A stretch of 57,861 nt of DNA from Saccoglossus kowalevskii (GCF_000003605.2 NW_003119788.1:1-57861); one strand, 5' to 3'; shown: positions 27,400-41,461, counted from the stretch's first letter. Notes: generated by a model from the sequence alone, not told the origin. Program-made: numbers and translations.

Positions 27400-29100
27400 A
27401 CACTAGAGGGCATCACAGGTGTTTATGTAACACACTAGAGGGCATCATAGGTGTTTATGTAACACACTAGAATGCATCATAGGTGTTTATGTAACACACT
27501 AAAGGGCATCGCAGGTGTTTATGTAACACACTAGATGGCATCATAGGTGTTTATATAACACACTAGAGGGCATCATAGGCGTTTATGTAACACACTAGAG
27601 GGCACCATAGGTGTTTATGTAACACACTAGAGGGCATCACAGGTGTTTATGTAACACACTAGAGGGCATCATAGGTGTTATGTAACACACTAGAGGGCAT
27701 CACAGGTGTTTATGTAACACACTAGAGGGCATCATAGGTGTTTATGTAACACACTAGAGGGCACCATAGGTGTTTATGTAACACACTAGAGGGCATCACA
27801 GCTGTTTATGTAACACACTAGAGGGCATCATAGGTGTTTATGTAACACACTAGAGGGCATCATAGGTGTTTATGTAACACACTAGAGGGCATCATAGGTG
27901 TTTATGTAACACACAAGAGGGCAACATAGGTGTTTATGTAACACTGCTGGAGGGCATCATAGGTGTTTATGTAACACACGAGAGGGCAACATAGGTGTTT
28001 ATGTAACACTGCTGAAGGGCATCATAGGTGTTTATGTAACACACTAGAGGGCATCACAGTTGTTCATGTAACACACTAGAGGGCATCATAGGTGTTTATG
28101 TAACACACTAGAGGGCATCACAGTTGTTCATGTAACACACTAGAGGGCATCTTTATGTAACACACTAGAGGGCATCACAGTTGTTCATGTAACACACTAG
28201 AGGGCATCATAGGTGTTTATGTAACACACTAGAGGGCCTCACAGGTGTTTATGTAACACACTAGAGGGCATCATAGGTGTTTATGTAACACACTAGAGGG
28301 CATCACAGTTGTTCATGTAACACACTAGAGGGCAACATAGGTGTTTATGTAACACTGCTGGAGGGCATCATAGGTGTTTATGTAACACACGAGAGGGCAA
28401 CATAGGTGTTTATGTAACACTGCTGAAGGGCATCATAGGTGTTTATGTAACACACTAGAGGGCATCACAGTTGTTCATGTAACACACTAGAGGGCATCAT
28501 AGGTGTTTATGTAACACACTAGAGGGCATCATAGGTGTTTATGTAACACACTAGAGGGCATCATAGGTGTTTATGTAACACACAAGAGGGCAACATAGGT
28601 GTTTATGTAACACTGATGGAGGGCATCATAGGTGTTTATGTAACACACGAGAGGGCAACATAGGTGTTTATGTAACACTGCTGAAGGGCATCATAGGTGT
28701 TTATGTAACACACTAGAGGGCATCACAGTTGTTCATGTAACACACTAGAGGGCATCATAGGTGTTTATGTAACACACTAGAGGGCATCACAGGTGTTTAT
28801 GTAACACACGAGAGGGCAACATAGGTGTTTATGTAACACTGCTGAAGGGCATCATAGGTGTTTATGTAACACACTAGAGGGCATCACAGTTGTTCATGTA
28901 ACACACTAGAGGGCATCATAGATGTTTATGTAACACACTAGAGGGCATCACAGGTGTTTATGTAACACACGAGAGGGCAACATAGGTGTTTATGTAACAC
29001 TGCTGAAGGGCATCATAGGTGTTTATGTAACACACTAGAGGGCATCACAGTTGTTCATGTAACACACTAGAGGGCATCATAGGTGTTTATGTAACACACT
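27400..29100 (+). repeat. About 1.7-kb segmental copy of 54,200-55,900
   Basis: Offset 26,797 holds for CAGCTG (27,799 and 54,596), GGGCCTCAC (28,234 and 55,031) and the rare TGATGGAGG (28,614 and 55,411). Differences are single bases, for example TAGATGG against TAGAGGG and AGGCG against AGGTG near 27.55 kb, and TTTATTTAAC near 55,080. A shorter relative at 42.4-43.6 kb lacks two monomers (64 bp). Confidence 0.86.
28201..28920 (+). repeat. 720-bp block identical by eye to 33,721-34,440
   Basis: Reading the two stretches line against line at offset 5,520 showed no difference across 12 lines, including the rare TGATGGAGG unit. At 28,922 the copies separate (GATG against GGTG) and then follow different variant orders. 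Identity this complete implies a recent copy or recent homogenisation. Confidence 0.88.
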
Positions 29101-29128
29101 AGAGGGCATCACAGGTGTTTATGTAACA
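28646..29128 (+). repeat. 161-bp pentamer, three tandem copies
   Basis: CACGAGAGG starts at 28,646, 28,807 and 28,968, an exact 161-bp period. The middle copy carries a private change, CATAGATG near 28,918. The same three-copy cluster recurs at 55,443 (offset 26,797) without that change. Confidence 0.9.
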
Positions 29129-30439
29129 CACTAGAGGGCACCATAGGTGTTTATGTAACACACTAGAGGGCATCACAGGTATTTATGTAACACACTAGAG
29201 GGCATCACAGGTGTTTATGTAACACACTAGAGGGCATCATAGGTGTTTATGTAACACACTAGAGGGCACCATAGGTGTTTATGTAACACACTAGAGGGCA
29301 TCACAGGTATTTATGTAACACACTAGAGTGAATCATAGGTATTTATGTAACACACTAGAGGGCATCATAGGTGTTTATGTAACACACTAGAGGGCATCAC
29401 AGGTGTTTATGTAACACACTAGAGGGCATCACAGGTGTTTATGTAACACACTAGAGAGCATCACAGGTGTTTATGTAACACACTAGAGGGCATCATAGGT
29501 GTTTATATAACACACTAGAGGGCATCATAGGTGTTTATGTAACGCACTAGAGGGCACCATAGGTGTTTATGTAACACACTAGAGGGCATCATAGGTGTTT
29601 ATGTAACACACTAGAGGGCATCATAGGTGTTTATGGAACACACTAGAATGCATCATAGGTGTTTATGTAACACACTAAAGGGCATCGCAGGTGTTTATGT
29701 AACACACTAGAGGGCATCATAGGTGTTTATATAACACACTAGAGGGCGTCATAGGTGTTTATGTAACACACTAGAGGGCACCATAGGTGTTTATGTAACA
29801 CACTACAGGGCTTCACAGGTGTTTATGTAACACACTAGAGGGCATCATAGGTGTTATGTAACACACTAGAGGGCATCACAGGTGTTTATGTAACACACTA
29901 GAGGGCATCATAGGTGTTTATGTAACACACTAGAGGGCACCATAGGTGTTTATGTAACACACTAGAGGGCATCACAGGAGTTTATGTAACACACTAGAGG
30001 GCATCATAGGTGTTTATGTAACACACTAGAGGGCATCATAGGTGTTTATGTAACACACTAGAGGGCATCATAGGTGTTTATGTAACACACAAGAGGGCAA
30101 CATAGGTGTTTATGTAACACTGCTGGAGGGCATCATAGGTGTTTATGAAACACACGAGAGGGCAACATAGGTGTTTATGTAACACTGCTGAAGGGCATCA
30201 TAGGTGTTTATGTAACACACTAGAGGGCATCACAGTTGTTCATGTAACACACTAGAGGGCATCATAGGTGTTTATGTAACACACTAGAGGGCATCACAGG
30301 TGTTTATGTAACACACTAGAGGGCACCATAGGTGTTTATGTAACACACTAGAGGGCATCACATGTGTTTATGTAACACACTAGAGGGCATCATAGGTGTT
30401 TATGTAACACACTAGAATGCATCATAGGTGTTTATGTAA

Positions 30440-30540
30440 CATAGTAAAGGGCATCGCAGGTGTTTATGTAACACACTAGAGGGCATCATAGGTGTTTATT
30501 AACACACTAGAGGGCATCATAGGTGTTTATGTAACAACAC
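30440..30540 (+). repeat. Short indel cluster and junction
   Basis: Units read TAACATAGTAAAGGG, GTTTATTAACACAC and GTAACAACACGAGAGG, each departing from 32 bp. The last one joins an ordinary monomer to a CGAGAGG unit through an extra three-base ACA, so a copy junction or an assembly join may lie here. Confidence 0.7.
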
Positions 30541-30669
30541 GAGAGGGCAACATAGGTGTTTATGTAACACTGCTGAAGGGCATCATAGGTGTTTATGTAA
30601 CACACTAGAGGGCATCACAGTTGTTCATGTAACACACTAGAGGGCATCATAGGTGTTTATGTAACACAC

Positions 30670-31234
30670 TAGACGGCATGACAGGTGTTTATGTAACACA
30701 CTAGAGGGCACCATAGGTGTTTATGTAACACACTAGAGGGCATCACAGGTATTTATGTAACACACTAAAGGGCATCATAGGTATTTATGTAACACACTAG
30801 AGGGCATCACAGGTGTTTATGTAACACACTAGAGGGCATCATAGGTGTTTATGTAACACACTAGAGGGCATCACAGATGTTTATGTAACACACTAGAGGG
30901 CATCATCATAGGTGTTTATGTAACACACTATAGGGAATCACAGGTGTTTATGTAACACACTAGAGGGCACCACAGGTGTTTATGTAACACACTAGAGGGC
31001 ATCACAGGTGTTTATGTAACACACTAGAGGGCATCATAGGTGTTTATGTAACACACTAGAGGGCATCACAGGTGTTTATGTAACACACTAGAGGGCATCA
31101 CAGGTGTTTATGTAACACACTAGATGGCATCACAGGTGTTTATGTAACACACTAGAGGGCATCGCAGGTGTTTATGTAACACACTAGATGGCATCATATG
31201 TGTTTATATAACACACTAGAGGGCATCATAGGCG
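30670..31234 (+). repeat. About 560-bp module, TAGACGG to AGGCG
   Basis: Same order and 231 + 329 bp spacing. A second copy begins only 1,124 bp further on at 31,794, so the two neighbours form a local tandem pair separated by about 560 bp of other monomers. Confidence 0.88.
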
Positions 31235-31793
31235 TTTATGTAACACACTAGAGGGCACCATAGGTGTTTATGTAACACACTAGAGGGCATCATAGGTGTT
31301 TATATAACACACTAGAGGGCATCATAGGTGTTTATGTAACACACTAGAGGGCACCATAGGTGTTTATGTAACACACTAGAGGGCATCACAGGTGTTTATG
31401 TAACACACTAGAGGGCATCATAGGTGTTATGTAACACACTAGAGGGCATCACAGGTGTTTATGTAACACACTAGAGGGCATCATAGGTGTTTATGTAACA
31501 CACTAGAGGGCACCATAGGTGTTTATGTAACACACTAGAGGGCATCACAGGTGTTTATGTAACACACTAGAGGGCATCATAGGTGTTTATGTAACACACA
31601 AGAGGGCAACATAGGTGTTTATGTAACACTGCTGGAGGGCATCATAGGTGTTTATGTAACACACGAGAGGGCAACATAGGTGTTTATGTAACACTGCTGA
31701 AGGGCATCATAGGTGTTTATGTAACACACTAGAGGGCATCACAGTTGTTCATGTAACACACTAGAGGGTATCATAGGTGTTTATGTAACACAC

Positions 31794-32358
31794 TAGACGG
31801 CATGACAGGTGTTTATGTAACACACTAGAGGGCACCATAGGTGTTTATGTAACACACTAGAGGGCATCACAAGTATTTATGTAACACACTAAAGGGCATC
31901 ATAGGTATTTATGTAACACACTAGAGGGCATCACAGGTGTTTATGTAACACACTAGAGGGCATCATAGGTGTTTATGTAACACACTAGAGGGCATCACAG
32001 ATGTTTATGTAACACACTAGAGGGCATCATCATAGGTGTTTATGTAACACACTATAGGGAATCACAGGTGTTTATGTAACACACTAGAGGGCACCACAGG
32101 TGTTTATGTAACACACTAGAGGGCATTACAGGTGTTTATGTAACACACTAGAGGGCATCATAGGTGTTTATGTAACACACTAGAGGGCATCACAGGTGTT
32201 TATGTAACACACTAGAGGGCATCACAGGTGTTTATGTAACACACTAGATGGCATCACAGGTGTTTATGTAACACACTAGAGGGCATCGCAGGTGTTTATG
32301 TAACACACTAGATGGCATCATAGGTGTTTATATAACACACTAGAGGGCATCATAGGCG
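31794..32358 (+). repeat. About 560-bp module, TAGACGG to AGGCG
   Basis: Same order and 231 + 329 bp spacing as the preceding copy. Private variants are CACAAGTATTT near 31,869 and CATTACAGG near 32,125. Directly after it, at about 32,400, is an irregular TATGTATACTGCTG unit not seen elsewhere. Confidence 0.88.
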
Positions 32359-33720
32359 TTTATGTAACACACTAGAGGGCAACATAGGTGTTTATGTATA
32401 CTGCTGAAGGGCATCACAGTTGTTTATGTAACACACTAGAGGGCATCATAGGTGTTTATGTAACACACTAGAGGGCATCACAGGTGTTTATGTAACACAA
32501 TAGAGGGCACCATAGGTGTTTATGTAACACACTAGAGGGCATCACAGGTATTTATTTAACACACAAGAGGGCATCACAGGTGTTTATGTAACACACTAGA
32601 GGGCATCATAGGTGTTTATGTAACACACTAGAGGGCACCATAGGTGTTTATGTAACACACTAGAGGGCATCACAGGTATTTATGTAACACACTAGAGGGC
32701 ATCATAGGTATTTATGTAACACACTAGAGGGCATCATAGGTGTTTATGTAACACACTAGAGGGCATCACAGGTGTTTATGTAACACACTAGAGGGCATCA
32801 CAGGTGTTTATGTAACACACTAGAGAGCATCACAGGTGTTTATGTAACACACTAGAGGGCATCATAGGTGTTTATATAACACACTAGAGGGCATCATAGG
32901 TGTTTATGTAACACACTAGAGGGCATCATAGGTGTTTATGTAACTCACTAGAGGGCATCATAGGTGTTTATGTAACACACTAGAATGCATCATAGGTGTT
33001 TATGTAACACACTAAAGGGCATCGCAGGTGTTTATGTAACACACTAGAGGGCATCATAGGTGTTTATATAACACACTAGAGGGCGTCATAGGTGTTTATG
33101 TAACACACTAGAGGGCACCATAGGTGTTTATGTAACACACTAGAGGGCTTCACAGGTGTTTATGTAACACACTAGAGGGCATCATAGGTGTTATGTAACA
33201 CACTAGAGGGCATCACAGGTGTTTATGTAACACACTAGAGGGCATCATAGGTGTTTATGTAACACACTAGAGGGCACCATAGGTGTTTATGTAACACACT
33301 AGAGGGCATCACAGGTGTTTATGTAACACACTAGAGGGCATCATAGGTGTTTATGTAACACACTAGAGGGCATCATAGGTGTTTATGTAACACACTAGAG
33401 GGCATCATAGGTGTTTATGTAACACACAAGAGGGCAACATAGGTGTTTATGTAACACTGCTGGAGGGCATCATAGGTGTTTATGAAACACACGAGAGGGC
33501 AACATAGGTGTTTATGTAACACTGCTGAAGGGCATCATAGGTGTTTATGTAACACACTAGAGGGCATCACAGTTGTTCATGTAACACACTAGAGGGAATC
33601 ATAGGTGTTTATGTAACACAGTAGAGGGCATCACAGGTGTTTATGTAACACACTAGAGGGCACCATAGGTGTTTATGTAACACACTAGAGGGCATCACAG
33701 TGTTCATGTAACACCACTAG

Positions 33721-34440
33721 AGGGCATCATAGGTGTTTATGTAACACACTAGAGGGCCTCACAGGTGTTTATGTAACACACTAGAGGGCATCATAGGTGT
33801 TTATGTAACACACTAGAGGGCATCACAGTTGTTCATGTAACACACTAGAGGGCAACATAGGTGTTTATGTAACACTGCTGGAGGGCATCATAGGTGTTTA
33901 TGTAACACACGAGAGGGCAACATAGGTGTTTATGTAACACTGCTGAAGGGCATCATAGGTGTTTATGTAACACACTAGAGGGCATCACAGTTGTTCATGT
34001 AACACACTAGAGGGCATCATAGGTGTTTATGTAACACACTAGAGGGCATCATAGGTGTTTATGTAACACACTAGAGGGCATCATAGGTGTTTATGTAACA
34101 CACAAGAGGGCAACATAGGTGTTTATGTAACACTGATGGAGGGCATCATAGGTGTTTATGTAACACACGAGAGGGCAACATAGGTGTTTATGTAACACTG
34201 CTGAAGGGCATCATAGGTGTTTATGTAACACACTAGAGGGCATCACAGTTGTTCATGTAACACACTAGAGGGCATCATAGGTGTTTATGTAACACACTAG
34301 AGGGCATCACAGGTGTTTATGTAACACACGAGAGGGCAACATAGGTGTTTATGTAACACTGCTGAAGGGCATCATAGGTGTTTATGTAACACACTAGAGG
34401 GCATCACAGTTGTTCATGTAACACACTAGAGGGCATCATA
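33721..34440 (+). repeat. 720-bp block identical by eye to 28,201-28,920
   Basis: Partner block at offset 5,520. It starts directly after an irregular unit (CACAGTGTTCATGTAACACC at about 33,696-33,715), so the left boundary coincides with a local pair of indels: one base lost before GTGTTC and one gained in AACACCACT. Confidence 0.85.
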
Positions 34441-34455
34441 GGTGTTTATGTAACA
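34166..34455 (+). repeat. 161-bp pentamer, two copies, second truncated
   Basis: CACGAGAGG lies at 34,166 and 34,327. The second copy runs into a GAGGGTATCACACGTG unit near 34,462 instead of completing. This is the same junction type as at 3.6, 19.2, 24.5, 26.9 and 56.6 kb. Confidence 0.82.
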
Positions 34456-35479
34456 CACTAGAGGGTATCACACGTGTTTATGTAACACACTAGAGGGCAA
34501 CATATGTGTTTATGTAACACACTAGAGGGCATCACAGGTATTTATGTAACACACTAGAGGGCATCACAGGTGTTTATGTAACACACTAGAGGGCATCATA
34601 GGTGTTTATGTAACACACTAGAGGGCACCATAGGTGTTTATGTAACACACTAGAGGGCATCACAGGTATTTATGTAACACACTAGAGGGCATCATAGGTA
34701 TTTATGTAACACACTAGAGGGCATCATAGGTGTTTATGTAACACACTAGAGGGCATCACAGGTGTTTATGTAACACACTAGAGGGCATCACAGGTGTTTA
34801 TGTAACACACTAGATGGCATCACAGGTGTTTATGTAACACACTAGAGGGCATCACAGTTGTTTATATAACAAACTAGAGGGCAACATAGGTGTTTATGTA
34901 ACACTGCTGGAGGGCATCATAGGTGTTTATGTAACACACGAGAGGGCAACATAGGTGTTTATGTAACACTGCTGAAGGGCATCATAGGTGTTTATGTAAC
35001 ACACTAGAGGGCATCACAGTTGTTCATGTAACACACTAGAGGGCATCTTTATGTAACACACTAGAGGGCATCACAGTTGTTCATGTAACACACTAGAGGA
35101 TATCATAGGTGTTTATGTAACACACTAGAGGGCCTCACAGGTGTTTATGTAACACACTAGAGGGCATCATAGGTGTTTATGTAACACACTAGAGGGCATC
35201 ACAGTTGTTCATGTAACACACTAGAGGGCAACATAGGTGTTTATGTAACACTGCTGGAGGGCATCATAGGTGTTTATGTAACACACGAGAGGGCAACATA
35301 GGTGTTTATGTAACACTGCTGAAGGGCATCACAGTTGTTCATGTAACACACTAGAGGGCAACATATGTGTTTATGTAACACTGCTGGAGGGCATCATAGG
35401 TGTTTATGTAACACGCAAGAGGGCAAACATAGGTGTTTATGTAACACTGCTGGAGGGCATCATAGGTGTTTATGTAACA

Positions 35480-35801
35480 CACGAGAGGGCAACATAGGTG
35501 TTTATGTAACACTGCTGAAGGGCATCATAGGTGTTTATGTAACACACTAGAGGGCATCACAGTTGTTCATGTAACACACTAGAGGGCATCATAGGTGTTT
35601 ATGTAACACACTAGAGGGCATCACAGGTGTTTATGTAACACACGAGAGGGCAACATAGGTGTTTATGTAACACTGCTGAAGGGCATCATAGGTGTTTATG
35701 TAACACACTAGAGGGCATCACAGTTGTTCATGTAACACACTAGAGGGCATCATAGGTGTTTATGTAACACACTAGAGGGCATCACAGGTGTTTATGTAAC
35801 A
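35480..35801 (+). repeat. 161-bp pentamer, two copies
   Basis: CACGAGAGG lies at 35,480 and 35,641, 161 bp apart, with the usual order of five monomers. It is followed by CACCAT and AGGTATTT units. Confidence 0.85.
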
Positions 35802-35999
35802 CACTAGAGGGCACCATAGGTGTTTATGTAACACACTAGAGGGCATCACAGGTATTTATGTAACACACTAGAGGGCATCACAGGTGTTTATGTAACACAC
35901 TAGAGGGCATCATAGGTGTTTATGTAACACACTAGAGGGCACCATAGGTGTTTATGTAACACACTAGAGGGCATCACAGGTATTTATGTAACACACTAG

Positions 36000-36600
36000 A
36001 GTGAATCATAGGTATTTATGTAACACACTAGAGGGCATCATAGGTGTTTATGTAACACACTAGAGGGCATAACAGGTGTTTATGTAACACACTAGAGGGC
36101 ATCACAGGTGTTTATGTAACACACTAGAGAGCATCACAGGTGTTTATGTAACACACTAGAGGGCATCATAGGTGTTTATATAACACACTAGAGGGCATCA
36201 TAGGTGTTTATGTAACGCACTAGAGGGCACCATAGGTGTTTATGTAACACACTAGAGGGCATCATAGGTGTTTATGTAACACACTAGAGGGCATCATAGG
36301 TGTTTATGGAACACACTAGAATGCATCATAGGTGTTTATGTAACACACTAGAGGGCATCACAGTTGTTCATGTAACAAACTAGAGGGCAACATAGGTGTT
36401 TATGTAACACTGCTGGAGGGCATCATAGGTGTTTATGTAACACACGAGAGGGCAACATAGGTGTTTATGTAACACTGCTGAAGGGCATCATAGGTGTTTA
36501 TGTAACACACTAGAGGGCATCACAGTTGTTCATGTAACACACTAGAGGGCATCTTTATGTAACACACTAGAGGGCATCACAGTTGTTCATGTAACACACT
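36000..36600 (+). repeat. Block shared with the right end of the window
   Basis: The units GAGTGAATC (about 36,000 and 57,206), TTATGGAACAC (36,304 and 57,511) and AACAAACTAG (36,375 and 57,572) occur in the same order, with offset 21,207 from the second marker on. The shared junction from a GAATGC unit into AGTTGTTCATG plus AACAAAC is distinctive. The right-end copy then changes at about 57,808 to GAGGATATC, a unit otherwise seen at about 35,097, so the end of the window combines features of two places. Confidence 0.8.
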
Positions 36601-38400
36601 AGAGGGCAACATAGGTGTTTATGTAACACTGCTGGAGGGCATCATAGGTGTTTATGTAACACACGAGAGGGCAACATAGGTGTTTATGTAACACTGCTGA
36701 AGGGCATCATAGGTGTTTATGTAACACACTAGAGGGCATCACAGTTGTTCATGTAACACACTAGAGGGCATCATAGGTGTTTATATAACACACTAGAGGG
36801 CGTCATAGGTGTTTATGTAACACACTAGAGGGCACCATAGGTGTTTATGTAACACACTAGAGGGCTTCACAGGTGTTTATGTAACACACTAGAGGGCATC
36901 ATAGGTGTTATGTAACACACTAGAGGGCATCACAGGTGTTTATGTAACACACTAGAGGGCATCATAGGTGTTTATGTAACACACTAGAGGGCACCATAGG
37001 TGTTTATGTAACACACTAGAGGGCATCACAGGTGTTTATGTAACACACTAGAGGGCATCATAGGTGTTTATGTAACACACTAGAGGGCATCATAGGTGTT
37101 TATGTAACACACTAGAGGGCATCATAGGTGTTTATGTAACACACAAGAGGGCAACATAGGTGTTTATGTAACACTCCTGGAGGGCATCATAGGTGTTTAT
37201 GAAACACACGAGAGGGCAACATAGGTGTTTATGTAACACTGCTGAAGGGCATCATAGGTGTTTATGTAACACACTAGAGGGCATCACAGTTGTTCATGTA
37301 ACACACTAAAGGGCACCGCAGGTGTTTATGTAACACACTAGAGGGCATCATAGGTGTTTATATAACACACTAGAGGGCATCATAGGTGTTTATGTAACAC
37401 ACTAGAGGGCATCATAGGTGTTTATGTAACACACGAGAGGGCAACATAGGTGTTTATGTAACACTGCTGAAGGGCATCATAGGTGTTTATGTAACACACT
37501 AGAGGGCATCACAGTTGTTCATGTAACACACTAGAGGGCATCATAGGTGTTTATGTAACACACTAGAGGGCATCACAGTTGTTCATGTAACACACTAGAG
37601 GGCATCTTTATGTAACACACTAGAGGGCATCACAGTTGTTCATGTAACACACTAGAGGGCATCATAGGTGTTTATGTAACACACTAGAATGCATCATAGG
37701 TGTTTATGTAACACACTAAAGGGCATCGCAGGTGTTTATGTAACACACTAGAGGGCATCCTAGGTGTTTATATAACACACTAGAGGGCATCATAGGTGTT
37801 TATGTAACACACTAGAGGGCACCATAGGTGTTTATGTAACACACTAGAGGGCATCACAGGTGTTTATGTAACACACTAGAGGGCATCATAGGTGTTATGT
37901 AACACACCAGAGGGCATCACAGGTGTTTATGTAACACACTAGAGGGCATCACAGGTGTTTATGTAACACACTAGATGGCATCACAGGTGTTTATGTAACA
38001 CACTAGAGGGCATCATAGGTGTTTATGTAACACACTAGAGGGCATCATAGGTGTTTATGTAACACACAAGAGGGCAACATAGGTGTTTATGTAACACTGC
38101 TCGAGGGCATCATAGGTGTTTATGTAACACACGAGAGGGCAACATAGGTGTTTATGTAACACTGCTGAAGGGCATCATAGGTGTTTATGTAACACACTAG
38201 AGGGCATCACAGTTGTTCATGTAACACACTAGAGGGCATCATAGGTGTTTATGTAACACACTAGAGGGCATCACAGTTGTTCATGTAACACAGTAGAGGG
38301 CATCTTTATGTAACACACTAGAGGGCATCACAGTTGTTCATGTAACACACTAGAGGGCATCATAGGTGTTTATGTAACACACTAGAGGGCCTCACAGGTG
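36560..38400 (+). repeat. About 1.8-kb segmental copy of 16,794-18,634
   Basis: Offset 19,766 is constant across CGTCATAGG (17,035 and 36,801) and CTCGAGG (18,334 and 38,100). Scattered single-base differences separate the copies: ACTGCTGG here reads ACTCCTGG near 37,174, GGTGCTTATGAAAC at 17,428 reads GGTGTTTATGAAAC, CATCGC reads CACCGC near 37,315, and CATAGATG near 17,931 reads CATAGGTG. Identity is high, but the copies have had time to diverge. Related versions of parts of it occur at 8.5-9.6 kb and 47.3-48.2 kb. Confidence 0.85.
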
Positions 38401-39888
38401 TTTATGTAACACACTAGAGGGCATCATAGGTGTTTATGTAACACACTAGAGGGCCTCACAGGTGTTTATGTAACACACTAGAGGGCATCATAGGTGTTTA
38501 TGTAACACACTAGAGGGCATCATAGGTGTTTATGTAACACACTAGAATGCATCATAGGTGTTTATGTAACACACTAAAGGGCATCGCAAGTGTTTATGTA
38601 ACACACTAGAGGGCATCATAGGTGTTTATATAACACACTAGAGGGCGTCATAGGTGTTTATGTAACACACTAGAGGGCACCATAGGTGTTTATGTAACAC
38701 ACTAGAGGGCTTCACAGGTGTTTATGTAACACACTAGAGGGCATCATAGGTGTTATGTAACACACTAGAGGGCATCACAGGTGTTTATGTAACACACTAG
38801 AGGGCATCATAGGTGTTTATGTAACACACTAGAGGGCACCATAGGTGTTTATGTAACACACTAGAGGGCATCACAGGTGTTTATGTAACACACTAGAGGG
38901 CATCATAGGTGTTTATGTAACACACTAGAGGGCATCATAGGTGTTTATGTAACACACTAGAGGGCATCATAGGTGTTTATGTAACACACAAGAGGGCAAC
39001 ATAGGTGTTTATGTAACACTGCTGGAGGGCATCATAGGTGTTTATGTAACACACGAGAGGGCAACATAGGTGTTTATGTAACACTGCTGAAGGGCATCAT
39101 AGGTGTTTATGTAACACACTAGAGGGCATCACAGTTGTTCATGTAACACACTAGAGGGCATCATAGGTGTTTATGTAACACACTAGACGGCATGACAGGT
39201 GTTTATGTAACACACTAGAGGGCACCATAGGTGTTTATGTAACACACTAGAGGGCATCACAGATATTTATGTAACACACTAAAGGGCATCATAGGTATTT
39301 ATGTAACACACTAGAGGGCATCATAGGTGTTTATATAACACACTAGAGGGCATCATAGGTGTTTATGTAACACACTAGAGGGCACCATAGGTGTTTATGT
39401 AACACACTAGAGGGCATCACAGGTGTTTATGTAACACACTAGAGGGCATCATAGGTGTTATGTAACACACTAGAGGGCATCACAGGTGTTTATGTAACAC
39501 ACTAGAGGGCATCATAGGTGTTTATGTAACACACTAGAGGGCACCATAGGTGTTTATGTAACACACTAGAGGGCATCACAGGTGTTTATGTAACACACTA
39601 GAGGGCATCATAGGTGTTTATGTAACACACTAGAGGGCATCATAGGTGTTTATGTAACACACTAGAGGGCATCATAGGTGTTTATGTAACACACAAGAGG
39701 GCAACATAGGTGTTTATGTAACACTGCTGGAGGGCATCATAGGTGTTTATGTAACACACGAGAGGGCAACATAGGTGTTTATGTAACACTGCTGAAGGGC
39801 ATCATAGGTGTTTATGTAACACACTAGAGGGCATCACAGTTGTTCATGTAACACACTAGAGGGCATCATAGGTGTTTATGTAACACAC

Positions 39889-40453
39889 TAGACGGCATGA
39901 CAGGTGTTTATGTAACACACTAGAGGGCACCTTAGTGTTTATGTAACACACTAGAGGGCATCACAGATATTTATGTAACACACTAAAGGGCATCATAGGT
40001 ATTTATGTAACACACTAGAGGGCATCACAGGTGTTTATGTAACACACTAGAGGGCATCATAGGTGTTTATGTAACACACTAGAGGGCATCACAGATGTTT
40101 TATGTAACACACTAGAGGGCATCATCATAGGTGTTTATGTAACACACTATAGGGAATCACAGGTGTTTATGTAACACACTAGAGGGCACCACAGGTGTTT
40201 ATGTAACACACTAGAGGGCATCACAGGTGTTTATGTAACACACTAGAGGGCATCATAGGTGTTTATGTAACACACTAGAGGGCATCACAGGTGTTTATGT
40301 AACACACTAGAGGGCATCACAGGTGTTTATGTAACACACTAGATGGCATCACAGGTGTTTATGTAACACACTAGAGGGCATCGCAGGTGTTTATGTAACA
40401 CACTAGATGGCATCATAGGTGTTTATATAACACACTAGAGGGCATCATAGGCG
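39889..40453 (+). repeat. About 560-bp module with two compensating 1-bp indels
   Basis: Spacing is again 231 + 329 bp. The first part carries a loss (CACCTTAGTGTTT near 39,929) and a gain (GATGTTTTATG near 40,096) that cancel. A truncated copy with TAGACGG but no CATCATCAT unit precedes it at 39,184. Confidence 0.85.
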
Positions 40454-41461
40454 TTTATGTAACACACTAGAGGGCACCATAGGTGTTTATGTAACACACT
40501 AGAGGGCATCATAGGTGTTTATATAACACACTAGAGGGCATCATAGGTGTTTATGTAACACACTAGAGGGCATCATAGGTGTTTATGTAACACACTAGAG
40601 GGCATCATAGGTGTTTATGTAACACACAAGAGGGCAACATAGGTGTTTATGTAACACTGCTGGAGGGCATCATAGGTGTTTATGTAACACACTAAAGGGC
40701 ATCGCATGTGTTTATGTAACACACTAGAGGGCATCATAGGTGTTTATATAACACACTAGAGGGCATCATAGGTGTTTATGTAACACACTAGAGGGCACCA
40801 TAGGTGTTTATGTAACACACTAGAGGGCATCACAGGTGTTTATGTAACACACTAGAGGGCATCATAGGTGTTATGTAACACACTAGAGGGCATCACAGGT
40901 GTTTATGTAACACACTAGAGGGCATCATAGGTGTTTATGTAACACACTAGAGGGCACCATAGGTGTTTATGTAACACACTAGAGGGCATCACAGGTGTTT
41001 ATGTAACACACTAGAGGGCATCATAGGTGTTTATGTAACACACTATAGGGCATCATAGGTGTTTATGTAACACACTAGAGGGCATCATAGGTGTTTATGT
41101 AACACACTAGAGGGCACCATAGGTGTTTATGTAACACACTAGAGGGCATCACAGGTGTTTATGTAACACACTAGAGGGCATCATAGGTGTTTATGTAACA
41201 CACTAGAGGGCATCATAGGTGTTTATGTAACACACTAGAGGGCATCATAGGTGTTTATGTAATACACAAGAGGGCAACATAGGTGTTTATGTAACACTGC
41301 TGGAGGGCATCATAGGTGTTTATGTAACACACGAGAGGGCAACATAGGTGTTTATGTAACACTGCTGAAGGGCATCATAGGTGTTTATGTAACACACTAG
41401 AGGGCATCACAGTTGTTCATGTAACACACTAGAGGGCATCATAGGTGTTTATGTAACACAC

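Noticed and set aside
35365-35550. 61-residue open frame, plus strand, of the same CLCNT type
   Set aside because: Same cause: 33-bp monomers and a 1-bp insertion (GGGCAAACAT near 35,425) shift the frame past stops. It is composed entirely of monomers found throughout the array.
8460-38460. The round 30,000-bp offset between two near-identical blocks as a sign of an artificial join
   Set aside because: Both block edges lie within monomers at ordinary variant switches, and other pairs have non-round offsets. The number looks like coincidence.
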